Shown: positions 1 to 9,316, counted from the stretch's first letter. The stretch is 50,858 bases of DNA from CBDUBU01 sp965365465 (GCA_965365465.1 CBDUBU010000002.1:1-50858); one strand, 5' to 3'. Notes: a model not told the origin generated them from the letters alone. Translations and numbers: made by a program.

Positions 1-19
1 TGCTGCAACCGAATGACCA

Positions 20-535
20 ATGAAAAAAACCATTGCTGCATCAACCATCTTCCTTCTACTTCTTCTATCGGGAGGCATCTGGATTTCCCTTGCTCAGTTT
101 CTACCTGATGGCGTGCCGCGATCCGTTTTGATTATCGTACTCGGAGCCGTGTTCGTGGGCACTTTCATCTGGCTCTTGATATCCAGAGTCCGGGGACTGC
201 TCGCCGGGAAAGGACGTGTCTGGGTTGAAATCGCTCTTGTTTCCGTTAATCTTACCCTGCTGATTCTGGCTTTCGCCTGGATGTACAAAATGATCGGAGT
301 CATGGATAACACTCCGTCAGGTCCGCAAACGGTCAACGATTTTCTGATCTGCGTCTATTATTCAGTAGTTACCTTTACGACGCTCGGGTACGGAGATTAT
401 TATCCTCAAGGCATCGGCCGGGTGCTTGCCGCTATGGAAGCCCTCACGGGCTATCTGATTCTTGGCATCCTGGCTTCAACGGGCGCTTCTCTCTTGTCTC
501 CGAAGGAGGGGCCATTCAAGGAGGAAAACCAATAG
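20..535 (+). CDS. Small potassium-channel-like membrane protein (ion channel pore domain)
   Basis: This 171-residue inner-membrane protein has about four hydrophobic segments (roughly residues 5-27, 36-55, 68-92 and 135-158). Between the last two lies a pore loop with TFTTLGYGDYYP, which matches the TxGYGD selectivity filter of K+ channels (Ion_trans_2 type). By family it should conduct K+ passively. There is no RCK/TrkA-N regulatory domain; the C-terminus is only a short soluble tail. The start is the ATG at 20, followed by a lysine-rich N-terminus. The gene precedes msrA by about 115 bp on the same strand. The pore motif is directly visible; ion selectivity and gating are inferred. Confidence 0.8.
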   Translation: MKKTIAASTIFLLLLLSGGIWISLAQFLPDGVPRSVLIIVLGAVFVGTFIWLLISRVRGLLAGKGRVWVEIALVSVNLTLLILAFAWMYKMIGVMDNTPSGPQTVNDFLICVYYSVVTFTTLGYGDYYPQGIGRVLAAMEALTGYLILGILASTGASLLSPKEGPFKEENQ

Positions 536-650
536 TTTTCCGGGCCCTGGAAGGTTGGCCGGACAGGATGATCTGCGTGGCGGGGGCAACAAAGATCCTT
601 GCCATGCATTCACTCACTTCGCAGCAGGATAACCAGATTAACCAACATAG

Positions 651-1193
651 ATGAACGACAGAAAAGAGATTGCCACACTGGGGGGAGGATGCTTCTGGTG
701 CCTGGAAGCTGTGTTCGAGCAACTGCGCGGCGTCGAATCAGTCCTGTCAGGTTATGCCGGAGGGACGGTAGTTGCGCCAACGTATCGTCAGGTATGTTCG
801 GGGACGACCGGTCATGCCGAGGTTGTTCAGGTCGCTTTCGATCCGCAAGCGCTTACCTATTACGATCTGCTCAACGTGTTCTTTGGCATCCACGACCCCA
901 CGACGCCAAATAGGCAGGGAGCGGATGTGGGCACGCAGTACCGGTCAGTAATCTTCTACCATTCTCCCGAACAGAAAGCTGTTGCAGAACAGGTCATTTC
1001 CGAGATTGAAAGCGCCGGGATCTGGGGAAACAGGCTCGTAACGGAATTGAAACCGCTGGACGTATTTTATCCGGCAGAAGATTATCATCAAGGATACTAC
1101 CGTGAGAATCCCCGCCAGATGTATTGCCAGGCAGTAATAGAGCCAAAGGTAGCGAAGTTTCGAAAAGAGCATATCGAAAAGTTGAAGCAATAA
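651..1193 (+). CDS. msrA: Peptide-methionine (S)-S-oxide reductase MsrA
   Basis: This cytosolic repair enzyme reduces methionine-S-sulfoxide in proteins using thioredoxin. At 180 residues it is full length for the family. The catalytic motif GGGCFWC is at residues 11-17, with the nucleophilic cysteine at 14. The family block SGYAGG, the [12 protein letters not shown] segment, [10 protein letters not shown] and the AEDYHQGYY motif follow in order. A cysteine in MYCQAVI near the C-terminus may be a resolving residue. It is a stand-alone MsrA with no fused MsrB. The ATG at 651 lies just before the conserved strand, so the start is secure. Confidence 0.96.
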   Translation: MNDRKEIATLGGGCFWCLEAVFEQLRGVESVLSGYAGGTVVAPTYRQVCSGTTGHAEVVQVAFDPQALTYYDLLNVFFGIHDPTTPNRQGADVGTQYRSVIFYHSPEQKAVAEQVISEIESAGIWGNRLVTELKPLDVFYPAEDYHQGYYRENPRQMYCQAVIEPKVAKFRKEHIEKLKQ

Positions 1194-1242
1194 GAAGCGG
1201 TCTGGCAAGCTGGCAAAGCGGCGCTGCATATCCATCCGTCGT

Positions 1243-1272
1243 GTCATGCTGAACGCAGGGCAGCATCTATGC
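1243..1272 (+). repeat. Dispersed intergenic repeat GTCATGCTGAAC, copy 1
   Basis: Thirty bases match 43775-43804 at 27 of 30 positions in the same orientation. The flanks ATGCT and AGCAT can form a short stem; the three differences between the copies lie in the loop. It lies directly after msrA. It resembles short intergenic repeats common in many bacterial genomes, which is an impression not checked here. Confidence 0.6.
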
Positions 1273-1423
1273 ACTGGGAGGGTAGGCGCTCGTGACGTGC
1301 GCATGTCTATGCTGCACCTAACTCCTACGTCCAGACAGTCTCTACGGTGAATATCGGGGACATCATCTCACTCCTTGGTGCAACGCCCGGTCATTTATTT
1401 TTTGCGTGTGGGCGTTTGGGAGA

Positions 1424-1449
1424 GTAATTACCCGGGAGCGGGTAATTAC
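1424..1449. promoter_or_regulatory. Perfect 10-bp inverted repeat, possible operator
   Basis: GTAATTACCC and its exact reverse complement GGGTAATTAC are separated by six bases (GGGAGC). No T-tract follows, so a terminator is unlikely. The size suits a dimeric regulator. It lies about 130 bp upstream of the small gene at 1578. The symmetry is seen directly; a regulatory role is inferred. Confidence 0.45.
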
Positions 1450-1577
1450 GTCACAGTTGATAGATAAAAAGAGAGTGGGCGCTCATTGAGCGGTGCGCGA
1501 GGGGCATTTAACTTTTTTACCGTTCTGCCGATACTATTTGTAATCCAGGTTACTATTTCACAGCAACGGGTTTACAG

Positions 1578-1814
1578 ATGCAATACCTGATTGAGTCATC
1601 GCTGGAGCGCCTCATGGAATTAGCGCGTCATAATCAGATCGTGGACGATTACCTGGTTACGGAAGATGAGGTGCGAATTCGACAGGGAAGCCTGGAACTC
1701 GTATTCGCGCCTGCCGAAGCCGTAGACCTGCTTCGTGTTTTATTGCCGGCCTATGCGCGCGCCGCAAAATATGCGGCCCCAGGTAATCCAGCACAGTCAG
1801 AAGAAGACGAGTAA
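1578..1814 (+). CDS. Hypothetical 78-aa protein
   Basis: I do not recognise this protein. It begins MQYLIESSLERLMELARHNQ, with an amphipathic helix at residues 1-22. A short beta-rich stretch follows (DDYLVTEDEVRIRQGSLELVFAP), then a second helix and an acidic end (SEEDE). It has no signal peptide or membrane segment, so it is probably a small cytosolic protein. The ATG at 1578 is the only reasonable start and has no strong Shine-Dalgarno sequence. The gene stands alone between a palindrome-bearing gap and a terminator/tRNA pair. Confidence 0.6.
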   Translation: MQYLIESSLERLMELARHNQIVDDYLVTEDEVRIRQGSLELVFAPAEAVDLLRVLLPAYARAAKYAAPGNPAQSEEDE

Positions 1815-1914
1815 TTATACTCCGCTTTAGCAGAGGGCAAGTCAAAACACAGATAGTGGAAGTATGGGTGTGCTCTCCGGCATTTAACCGGCCTCCTTGA
1901 CAGGAGAATACAAG

Positions 1915-1958
1915 AAAAAAGCCCGAAGCTGCTTCTAAAGGCAACTTCGGGCTTTTTT
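1915..1958. terminator. Bidirectional Rho-independent terminator
   Basis: The stem GCCCGAAG (1921-1928) pairs with CTTCGGGC (1945-1952). It is flanked by six A on the left and six T on the right, so it works in both directions. It can end the plus-strand 78-aa gene and the minus-strand tRNA-Asp. Confidence 0.88.
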
Positions 1959-1963
1959 GTGGG

Positions 1964-2037
1964 CGGTCCGGACGGGACTCGAACCCGCGACCTCCAGCGT
2001 GACAGGCTGGCATTCTAACCAACTGAACTACCGGACC
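1964..2037 (-). tRNA. tRNA-Asp (anticodon GTC)
   Basis: On the minus strand a full cloverleaf can be drawn. The acceptor stem GGTCCGG (2031-2037) pairs with CCGGACC (1965-1971), and 1964 gives the G discriminator typical of tRNA-Asp. The anticodon loop reads CTGTCAC with anticodon GTC. The T arm holds GGTTCGAGTCC. CCA is not encoded. A terminator lies 6 bases downstream. No attachment-site duplication or integrated element is seen beside it. Confidence 0.96.
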
Positions 2038-2306
2038 TTTTACAGACGTGGCTTCTAAACCGGGATCGCCTGTATGTTCCCTCCTTTATCAGAGGCTTGC
2101 TAAGATAAGGGCAATCATCAGGCAGAGCAAGTCCCTTCATTGTGAAGCATCCATAAAGATGTGTTCTCGGTAGGCGAAATATTCTAACAGGTAATTGCTG
2201 CTTCGAATAGAGGCAATAAAACAGATTCGTCGTTCCATTACTGGCAGTAAGCCCGCAAGACACCTATATTCTTTCAACTTTCCCATCACCTATCTCAGGA
2301 GCGTAT

Positions 2307-3059
2307 ATGCCTCCATTTCTGGCCGAAGCTGTCGGAACGGCCTTACTCCTCTTGCTCGGCGACGGTGTTGTCGCTAACGTTGTGCTCTCGCGCACGAAGG
2401 GCAACAACGCCGGCTGGATTGTGATCACCTTCGGCTGGGGCATGGCCGTTTTCGTAGGCGTATTCACCACGGCTTCGTTCAGCGGGGCGCACCTGAATCC
2501 GGCCGTCACCATCGGGCTGGCTGCAGCCGGTAAGTTCGCATGGGCAGATGTCCCCGTTTACTGGGCAGGGCAGTTTCTCGGAGCAGCGGTAGGCGCCTTT
2601 CTGGTATGGCTTCATTACAAGCCTCATTTCGCCGTGACGGAGGACAAAGACGCAAAACTGGGCGTGTTCTGTACGGGTCCTGCGATTCGGGCTGATTTCT
2701 CTAATTTTATTTCAGAGTTGTTAGGCACGTTTGTGCTCGTATTTGCCGTGCTCTATCTGGCATCGCCGGAAGTGGGACTAGGCGCCCTGGATGCGTTGCC
2801 TGTGGCCCTGGTCGTGCTGGTGATAGGTCTCTCGCTCGGCGGAACAACCGGGTACGCCATCAACCCGGCGCGTGATCTGAGTCCGAGGATAATGCACGCT
2901 TTGTTGCCTATTCCCGGCAAACGGGACAGCGATTGGAGCTATGCGTGGATTCCTGTGGCAGGGCCGCTCGCCGGCGGCCTTCTGGCTGCTCTGGTTTATG
3001 TGCTCATTGACTGGAGCAGCACGCTTTTTGTCGCGCCAGCCTCGTTAATCACCCCATAA
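2307..3059 (+). CDS. glpF: Glycerol facilitator (MIP/aquaglyceroporin)
   Basis: This 250-residue inner-membrane channel of the MIP family has six membrane segments and two NPA loops: HLNPAVTIG near residue 67 and [11 protein letters not shown] near residue 190. The aspartate after the second NPAR (NPARD) is the hallmark of glycerol-conducting members as opposed to strict water channels. [12 protein letters not shown] context also fits GlpF. The ATG at 2307 is preceded by CAGGAG. glpK follows 40 bp downstream on the same strand and glpD comes next, which confirms a glycerol-uptake role. Confidence 0.92.
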   Translation: MPPFLAEAVGTALLLLLGDGVVANVVLSRTKGNNAGWIVITFGWGMAVFVGVFTTASFSGAHLNPAVTIGLAAAGKFAWADVPVYWAGQFLGAAVGAFLVWLHYKPHFAVTEDKDAKLGVFCTGPAIRADFSNFISELLGTFVLVFAVLYLASPEVGLGALDALPVALVVLVIGLSLGGTTGYAINPARDLSPRIMHALLPIPGKRDSDWSYAWIPVAGPLAGGLLAALVYVLIDWSSTLFVAPASLITP

Positions 3060-3099
3060 CGACTATTCTGGCAGGCATCTTCAACCAAAGGAGGTTTTC

Positions 3100-4596
3100 G
3101 TGCCATACATTCTCGCGCTCGACCAGGGTACGACAAGCTCGCGTGCGCTCGTCGTAGATCATGCCGGCTCGGTAGTAGCCCTGGCGCAAAAAGAATTTCA
3201 GCAGATCTTTCCCCGCCCGGGATGGGTTGAGCATGATCCCAATGAAATATGGTCGTCTCAGGCTGGCGTCGCTGTGGAGGCTATCGCCAATAGCGGTATA
3301 GAAGTGCGTGATATTGCCGCTATCGGCATTACCAACCAGCGTGAGACCGCCGTCGTGTGGGATCGGCATACCGGCGAACCTGTGTATAACGCGATCGTAT
3401 GGCAAGACCGGCGCACGTCGGGTTACTGTGACCGGCTAAAGGCCGAGGGGCTGGAGCCGCTCATCCGCGACAGGACTGGTCTCGTCATTGATGCCTACTT
3501 CTCAGGAACGAAAGTTCACTGGATTCTAGAGAACGTTCCGGGCGCTCGTGAAAAGGCAGCGGCAGGGGATCTTGCATTTGGCACTATCGATTCATGGCTT
3601 ATCTGGAAGCTCACGAAGGGACAAACGCACGTAACCGATGTTACCAACGCGAGCCGGACAATGCTCTTCAACATCCACACGCGAAGCTGGGATGATGAGT
3701 TGCTTGATGCGCTGGGAGTGCCTCGTTCCATGCTTCCGGAGGTTCGAAGCTCCAGCGAGGTCTATGCAACGACAGCAGGCGATTTACTCTCGCAGAAAGT
3801 CCCGATCGCCGGTATTGCAGGCGACCAGCAGGCAGCCCTGTTCGGACAGGTCTGTACCCGTCCCGGAATGGTCAAGAATACGTACGGCACGGGATGTTTT
3901 ATGCTCATGAATACAGGGACAAAGCCGGTTGCCTCTAAAAACAACCTGCTGACCACTATTGCGTGGCAGATAGGAGAACGGGTAGAGTATGCGCTCGAAG
4001 GAAGCATTTTCATCGCAGGCGCTGTTGTGCAGTGGCTGCGCGATGGGTTGGGCATCATCCGGTCTTCTTCGGAGGTAGAGGCGCTGGCGCGAAGTGTAGC
4101 GTCTACAGATGGGGTTTACCTTGTGCCTGCCTTCACCGGGTTAGGCGCCCCTCACTGGGACCCCTATGCCCGAGGCGCTATTGTCGGTCTTACGCGCGGC
4201 ACGATGGCAGCACACATTGCCCGGGCGGCATTAGAGAGCATTGCCTATCAAACCGTAGATGTGATACGCGCCATGGAGGCCGATGCAGGCATCTCACTGG
4301 CTGAATTGCGGGTGGATGGGGGCGCTACCGCCAATGACTTGCTGATGCAGTTCCAGGCGGATCTTCTGGGCGTCCCGGTGGTGCGCCCCGAAGTGGCTGA
4401 AACAACGGCGCTCGGAGCCGCCTACCTGGCGGGCCTGGCTGTAGGATTCTGGAAAGACGAAAAAGATATAGCCGCCCACTGGCAAGTTAACCGCCGCTTT
4501 GAGCCGGAAATGACACAGAATGATGCCTCTGACCTGCTGTCCGGTTGGAGTCGGGCGCTGGACCGGGCCAGAGGATGGGAGCAGCATGATGCTTGA
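3100..4596 (+). CDS. glpK: Glycerol kinase
   Basis: GlpK phosphorylates incoming glycerol with ATP to sn-glycerol 3-phosphate, trapping it in the cytosol. The protein has 498 residues, the usual family length. Visible FGGY-kinase signatures are [14 protein letters not shown] at the N-terminus (phosphate loop), [27 protein letters not shown] and the C-terminal [18 protein letters not shown] with [14 protein letters not shown]. The start is a GTG at 3100 with an excellent Shine-Dalgarno sequence (AAAGGAGG) at 3087-3094. It lies between glpF and glpD. Confidence 0.96.
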   Translation: MPYILALDQGTTSSRALVVDHAGSVVALAQKEFQQIFPRPGWVEHDPNEIWSSQAGVAVEAIANSGIEVRDIAAIGITNQRETAVVWDRHTGEPVYNAIVWQDRRTSGYCDRLKAEGLEPLIRDRTGLVIDAYFSGTKVHWILENVPGAREKAAAGDLAFGTIDSWLIWKLTKGQTHVTDVTNASRTMLFNIHTRSWDDELLDALGVPRSMLPEVRSSSEVYATTAGDLLSQKVPIAGIAGDQQAALFGQVCTRPGMVKNTYGTGCFMLMNTGTKPVASKNNLLTTIAWQIGERVEYALEGSIFIAGAVVQWLRDGLGIIRSSSEVEALARSVASTDGVYLVPAFTGLGAPHWDPYARGAIVGLTRGTMAAHIARAALESIAYQTVDVIRAMEADAGISLAELRVDGGATANDLLMQFQADLLGVPVVRPEVAETTALGAAYLAGLAVGFWKDEKDIAAHWQVNRRFEPEMTQNDASDLLSGWSRALDRARGWEQHDA

Positions 4597-4708
4597 CGAC
4601 TCACCAGGAAAGACGCTCCTCCTGCCCTCTGGTGTTGCCGCTTTTATCAGAGCGTCCCCGTTTGGTAGTTGAAAGAGCTCTTTGCGATTCTACAGGAAAA
4701 GGTGCTTG

Positions 4709-6271
4709 ATGAACCGGGACTTGATGCTTCAGCGGTTGGAATCCGACAGCGAATACTGGGACTTCATCATTATCGGAGGCGGCGCTACAGGTCTTGGAAC
4801 TGCTGTAGAAGCTGCTTCGCGTGGTTACCGGACCCTTTTGCTGGAGCAGGATGACTTTGCAAAGGGAACATCGAGCCGCAGCACCAAACTGATCCACGGG
4901 GGCGTTCGGTATCTCCAGCAAGGAAATATCTCGCTGGTGCTCGAAGCGCTCCGGGAAAGAGGTCTTCTGATAAAAAACGCGCCCCATCTGGTGCATCATC
5001 TTGCCTTTGTCGTACCCAATTACGATTGGTGGGAAGGCCCCTTCTACGGGATTGGCTTGCGTCTGTACGATGTGCTTGCGGGAAAACTCGGACTTGGGCC
5101 TTCTAGGAATCTTTCGCGGGAGGAAACGCTGGAACGAATTCCTACGCTGGAGCCGGAAGGGCTGCGCGGCGGCGTTGTTTATTACGATGGACAATTCGAC
5201 GATGCAAGGCTGGCGATAAACCTGGCGCAAACTGCCGTCGACCTCGACGGTGTTGTCCTTAATTACGTGAAGGTCATCGGGCTTCAGAAAAAGAATGGCC
5301 TCATCAGTGGCGTGCTTGCCTGCGACCTTGAGACAGAGAAGGAATATGCGTTGAAGGCGCGCGTGGTCATTAACGCAACCGGGGTTTTTACGGACAGCAT
5401 CCGGCATATGGATGACCAGGAATCAACCCCTGTCATCAACGCAAGCCAGGGGGTGCATCTGGTGCTGGACAAGTCTTTTCTGCCCGGTGACAGCGCCATC
5501 ATGGTTCCTCATACGGATGACGGCAGGGTGCTTTTTGCGGTGCCCTGGCATGACTGCGTTGTCGTAGGAACTACCGATACACCGGTGGAGGAGGTTTCCC
5601 TTGAGCCGCGCCCTCTGGAAGACGAAATTGACTTTCTGCTAACGCACGCAGCGCGGTATTTAACCAAAGATCCTGTAGCCTCCGATGTGCTCAGTATGTT
5701 CGCAGGCTTGCGGCCTCTCGTAAAGGCCGGCGACGAAAAGAACACGGCGGCTATATCCCGTGACCATACCTTGATGATTTCACCATCAGGTCTCGTGACC
5801 ATTACGGGGGGGAAGTGGACAACATACCGCAAGATGGCCGAGGATACAGTTAACGAGGCCGCCATTGTAGCCGGACTGGACGAACGTCCCTCAAAAACGG
5901 AAAATCTGCGCCTTCATGGCTGGCTGAAACATGCTGCAGGAGAAGAGCCGCTGGAAGATTACGGGTCGGATGCACCAGGTGTTCAGAAAACACTTCAAGA
6001 GAAGGAAGGCTGGTCCGAACGTCTGCACCCGAACCTGCCCTACTACCGGGGAGAAGTAGTCTGGGCCGTCAGAGAAGAAATGGCGCGTACCGTTGAAGAT
6101 GTTCTTTCGCGGCGAACGCGCTCGTTGTTGCTGAACGCACGAGCCGGTATGGAGGCCGCGCCGGAAGTGGCCCGACTGATGGCATCTGAACTGGGCCGGG
6201 ATCAAGCATGGCAAAAGAGACAGATCGATGCTTACCGGAATCTGGCACAAGGGTACGTCCTGGAAGGGTAA
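4709..6271 (+). CDS. glpD: Glycerol-3-phosphate dehydrogenase (FAD, membrane-associated)
   Basis: GlpD oxidises glycerol 3-phosphate to dihydroxyacetone phosphate and feeds electrons to the quinone pool. The 520-residue protein opens with a Rossmann FAD site (DFIIIGGGATGLGTA, then LLLEQDDFAKGTSSRSTKLIHGG), the standard GlpD signature. The DAO-like C-terminal half includes FAGLRPLV and TITGGKWTTYRKMAEDTV. I chose ATG 4709 over a TTG at 4682 because AGGAAAAGG lies upstream of it and it is the usual family start. The gene is third in the glpFKD operon, about 110 bp after glpK. Confidence 0.95.
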   Translation: MNRDLMLQRLESDSEYWDFIIIGGGATGLGTAVEAASRGYRTLLLEQDDFAKGTSSRSTKLIHGGVRYLQQGNISLVLEALRERGLLIKNAPHLVHHLAFVVPNYDWWEGPFYGIGLRLYDVLAGKLGLGPSRNLSREETLERIPTLEPEGLRGGVVYYDGQFDDARLAINLAQTAVDLDGVVLNYVKVIGLQKKNGLISGVLACDLETEKEYALKARVVINATGVFTDSIRHMDDQESTPVINASQGVHLVLDKSFLPGDSAIMVPHTDDGRVLFAVPWHDCVVVGTTDTPVEEVSLEPRPLEDEIDFLLTHAARYLTKDPVASDVLSMFAGLRPLVKAGDEKNTAAISRDHTLMISPSGLVTITGGKWTTYRKMAEDTVNEAAIVAGLDERPSKTENLRLHGWLKHAAGEEPLEDYGSDAPGVQKTLQEKEGWSERLHPNLPYYRGEVVWAVREEMARTVEDVLSRRTRSLLLNARAGMEAAPEVARLMASELGRDQAWQKRQIDAYRNLAQGYVLEG

Positions 6272-6337
6272 TGGCGCCGGATGCGTGGAGCCTGGTATGG
6301 TAAATAATGAGAACGAAAACGTCTGCCTGGAGGAAAA

Positions 6338-6784
6338 ATGATAGTAGCAGACCTGCAAGCGATAACAGGTCGCGTATATCCGGCTCGCCGGAGAACGCAG
6401 AACTTGGTTGGCGGAGAATCTCCCATTCAAGCTTCCAGCTTTTCAATGGGATACGTTACGCTTGAACCCCACGGGGGGCAGGTGCCGTGGCACAACCAGG
6501 AGCAGGAAGAAATCTATTTCATTCTGGAGGGCGCCGGTGAAATGTGCCTTGGGGAGGAGCGGAAAACCGTATCCGCAGGACAGGCTGTCTTTATTCCACC
6601 GGAGGTATTTCATCAACTCACCAATGTGGGCGCTGAACCGCTGAAAATGATCTACTGTTACGGCCCGGCCGGGGATGTCGCGCACTGGCGCCAGGAACTC
6701 AAGGGTACATTGCCCCGCGCAGGCATCGAAGCGCCTCCCCTTCCGGAGGGAGCCGCTGCTCAATGCACGAAAAAGCCTGCTTAA
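6338..6784 (+). CDS. Cupin-domain protein
   Basis: This 148-residue single-domain cupin begins at an ATG preceded by GGAGG. The core motif 1 is visible as PHGGQVPWHNQEQEEIYFILEGAGEM, with His and Glu metal ligands, and motif 2 as FIPPEVFHQLTNVGAEPLKMIYCYGP. Such proteins bind a metal and often isomerise or sense sugars, but the substrate cannot be read from sequence. It sits 66 bp after glpD and before a sugar-oxidoreductase-type gene whose upstream reading frame overlaps it, so the set looks like one operon. Confidence 0.85.
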   Translation: MIVADLQAITGRVYPARRRTQNLVGGESPIQASSFSMGYVTLEPHGGQVPWHNQEQEEIYFILEGAGEMCLGEERKTVSAGQAVFIPPEVFHQLTNVGAEPLKMIYCYGPAGDVAHWRQELKGTLPRAGIEAPPLPEGAAAQCTKKPA

Positions 6785-6825
6785 AGAACCCTATCCGGCA
6801 ACGTATTATTCGTCTTTTCGGCTCT

Positions 6826-7983
6826 ATGGAACACATAAACACACACAGGATCGGGGTCATCATGAACGGGGTGACCGGTCGGATGGGCACAAATCAGCAT
6901 CTCGTAAGGTCGATTCTTGCCATTCAGGCGCAAGGAGGCATTCGGCTCAGTGATCGGGAAGTCATCATGCCTGAGCCGTTTCTGGTGGGGCGGAATACCG
7001 CAAAGCTCGGCAAGTTAGCCGCGCAATATGGCATCAAGAAATGGAGCGCTAATCTGGAGGAGGCCCTGAATGATGATTCCGCGCAGGTCTATTTCGATGC
7101 CCAGACGACGGATCGAAGAGTGGACAGTGTGAGCAGGGCAATTGAAGCGGGTAAGCATGTCTATTGCGAAAAGCCCACGGCGCTGACGACGGCAGAGGCG
7201 CTCTCCCTCTACAGGTTAGCTGAAGCGCAGGGCGTTAAGCACGGAGTGGTGCAGGATAAACTCTGGCTGCCCGGCATCAGGAAGCTGAAGCAATTGCTCG
7301 ACAGCGGGTTTTTCGGGCGTGTTCTGTCGGTAAGAGGAGAATTTGGTTACTGGGTTTTTGAAGGAAATCTCGTTCCATCGCAGCGGCCGTCCTGGAACTA
7401 TCGGAAGGAGGATGGAGGGGGCATCATTCTCGATATGTTTTGCCACTGGAGGTATGTGTTAGACAACCTGTTCGGCGAGGTCAAAAGTGTAGTTTGCCTG
7501 GGCGCGCGCCACATCCCTCAGCGCTGGGATGAGCAGGGCATTGCCTATGACGCGGACGCGGATGATGCCGCCTATGGAATTTTTGAACTGGAAGGAGGAA
7601 TCGTGGCTCAGTTCAACTCGTCATGGGCCGTGCGCGTTCGGCGGGATGACCTGCTCACCATTCAGGTGGACGGAACCGAAGGCTCTGCCTCAGCCGGCTT
7701 GCGCAAGTGTGTGCTGCAGCCGGGCAATGCAACGCCTCGCCCGGTGTGGAATCCTGACGTAGATAATCCGCATAGCTACCTCGACGATTGGCTTCCGATG
7801 CCCGATCAGCAGACATTCGACAATGCTTTCAAGGCGCAATGGGAGTTATTCTTGCGTCACGTTGTCAAGGACGAGCCGTTCAGGTGGAATCTGCTCGAAG
7901 GTGCTAAAGGAGTGCAACTTGCCGAAAAGGGATATGAGTCCTGGGAAAAACGTGCATGGGTGGACATTCCTTTGCTGACCTGA
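6826..7983 (+). CDS. Gfo/Idh/MocA-family NAD(P)-dependent oxidoreductase
   Basis: This cytosolic sugar or inositol dehydrogenase-like enzyme has about 385 residues. The N-terminal Rossmann domain begins IGVIMNGVTGRMGTNQH. GKHVYCEKPTALTTAEALSLY is the family catalytic EKP lysine motif, and GGGIILDMFCHWRYVLDNLFGEV is the substrate-domain GxxxDxxxH-like segment. The frame is open upstream to an ATG at 6763 that overlaps the cupin gene; ATG 6826 places the fold at the N-terminus as in the family. The substrate is unknown. Position after glpFKD and a cupin suggests polyol or sugar catabolism, which is inference. Confidence 0.87.
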   Translation: MEHINTHRIGVIMNGVTGRMGTNQHLVRSILAIQAQGGIRLSDREVIMPEPFLVGRNTAKLGKLAAQYGIKKWSANLEEALNDDSAQVYFDAQTTDRRVDSVSRAIEAGKHVYCEKPTALTTAEALSLYRLAEAQGVKHGVVQDKLWLPGIRKLKQLLDSGFFGRVLSVRGEFGYWVFEGNLVPSQRPSWNYRKEDGGGIILDMFCHWRYVLDNLFGEVKSVVCLGARHIPQRWDEQGIAYDADADDAAYGIFELEGGIVAQFNSSWAVRVRRDDLLTIQVDGTEGSASAGLRKCVLQPGNATPRPVWNPDVDNPHSYLDDWLPMPDQQTFDNAFKAQWELFLRHVVKDEPFRWNLLEGAKGVQLAEKGYESWEKRAWVDIPLLT

Positions 7984-8028
7984 GCGCACGCAGCGCTTTT
8001 CCAATGGCAAAACCCGTTGCGTGCGGCG

Positions 8029-9015
8029 CTACTTGTCTGACCCGCTATCCTGCTGTACGGCAAGTCCTATTCTGGAATCGCCCATGCCGTAGTAGAGCAG
8101 CCACTCGTTTTGGAAATACACCAGCCCCTCGACGAAAACCACATTGTCCACCTGGCCCTCTTTCTCCAACTGATCCGTTGGCTCTAGAATGGGAGCGGAG
8201 GATCGCTCTATGAGTTCGAGAGGGTTATCCGGATTGAAAATGGCGAAGCCGGTCTTGTAGACGAGATCATCGTCTGCGCCATTATAAAGCAACAGAATGC
8301 CTTTGTCTGTCAAGAGTGGGGGAGGACCGGGTTCTACGAGGCGGCTATCGAATTCACCACTTCTCGGTTGCAGTACCGGTTCCTCTACCACCGTCCAGTT
8401 CAACAGATCCGTAGAGTAGGCCGCCCAGATATTGGTGTCACCGAAGTACATCCAGTAGCGCCCTTTTACGGGCCTGTCAAAGATCGCACCCGATTTTGTC
8501 CATCCGCGATCCGGGAACACAAGCCCGTGCTTTTCCCATGAGTGAAGATCCCTGCCCGTAGCCAGCGCCAGACGGGCCGTTTCACCATCGTACGCGGTAT
8601 ATGTCAGGTAGAAGACGCTGTCCACTTGCACAATGCGCGGGTCTTCGCTCCCTCCGGGCAACTCCCATGCCTCCGTTGGGACAAACACCGGTTCGGGCAT
8701 CCGTTCAAAATGGCGTCCATCCTTACTCACCGCGAGTCCGATTCGGGAAGTCCCGTTCCATTTGCCCGTACCCGTCGAGTCTTCAGCGCGGTACAACATC
8801 CAGACAGACGCGCCATCGGTCCACACAGCCGGGTTATACACTGCCCTTTGCTCCCAATCCGTCGACCCAGGGGTGAGCACGGGGTTGCCGGCGAATTTGA
8901 CAAAAGGCCCAACGGGCATTGCCGTTTCCTGGCCGGAAGCGGCCGGGGCAGCCGCTGAAAAGATAAGAAGAGCTATTGTTACAGGAAAAAGCCTGGCTGA
9001 AGCAAAGTGTCTCAT
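8029..9015 (-). CDS. Exported GH130-type glycoside hydrolase/phosphorylase-like protein
   Basis: The 328-residue protein starts with a signal peptide (hydrophobic stretch VTIALLIFSAAAPAASGQ) and then a five-bladed propeller. GH130-like motifs are FAGNPVLTPG, WEQRAVYNPAVW, WMLYRAED, SRIGLAVSKDG and GGSEDPRIVQVDSVFYLTYTAYDG. The aspartate in EDPR is the conserved catalytic-acid region of the family. GH130 contains cytosolic mannoside phosphorylases and exported beta-1,2-mannosidases; the signal peptide favours the exported hydrolase type. ATG 9015 has GAGG upstream and is preferred to TTG 9024. Convergent with the Gfo/Idh gene. Confidence 0.75.
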   Translation of the reverse strand: MRHFASARLFPVTIALLIFSAAAPAASGQETAMPVGPFVKFAGNPVLTPGSTDWEQRAVYNPAVWTDGASVWMLYRAEDSTGTGKWNGTSRIGLAVSKDGRHFERMPEPVFVPTEAWELPGGSEDPRIVQVDSVFYLTYTAYDGETARLALATGRDLHSWEKHGLVFPDRGWTKSGAIFDRPVKGRYWMYFGDTNIWAAYSTDLLNWTVVEEPVLQPRSGEFDSRLVEPGPPPLLTDKGILLLYNGADDDLVYKTGFAIFNPDNPLELIERSSAPILEPTDQLEKEGQVDNVVFVEGLVYFQNEWLLYYGMGDSRIGLAVQQDSGSDK

Positions 9016-9316
9016 AATCCTCAAAGGTTTCGGATGCCGGATGCCCGGTTATAGCCAGAAAGATTCCCTTTTATGCTGGAATCGCCTGGCAGGAATAGAA
9101 GACGTATGGATCACTCCTGTGTGATCTACCCTTGCTCCGGCGCAGGTATGGCAACCGGCAGAATGCTTAATTGCGCGTTGCGTACGTGGAAAACCTGTGC
9201 CACAGCAGCATGGCGGTTTTGCTGCCGCCAAAGGGGTAGCCGGCCTCCCTGTATGCCATCCAGAGCGTGGTGAATGGGTTCGCAGGCTTCATGGAAATTG
9301 AGATCCCGTTCAGATG

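Larger units (their letters stand above)
1194..1577. other. Non-coding gap between msrA and a 78-aa orphan
   Basis: This 384-bp stretch has no convincing gene. It holds a copy of a dispersed GTCATGCTGAAC repeat (1243-1272) and a perfect 10-bp inverted repeat (1424-1449), both listed separately. Its last 70 bases are AT-richer and should carry the promoter of the following small gene; no clean sigma-70 hexamers were found. Confidence 0.6.

Noticed and set aside
599..913. 104-residue plus-strand frame at the start of msrA
   Set aside because: It overlaps msrA in another frame; MsrA motifs are in the 651-1193 frame.
1964..2037. tRNA-Asp as an integration site
   Set aside because: No integrase, direct repeat of the tRNA end or foreign block was seen on either side.
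4601..5407. 268-residue minus-strand frame
   Set aside because: It is antisense to glpD and has no recognisable features.
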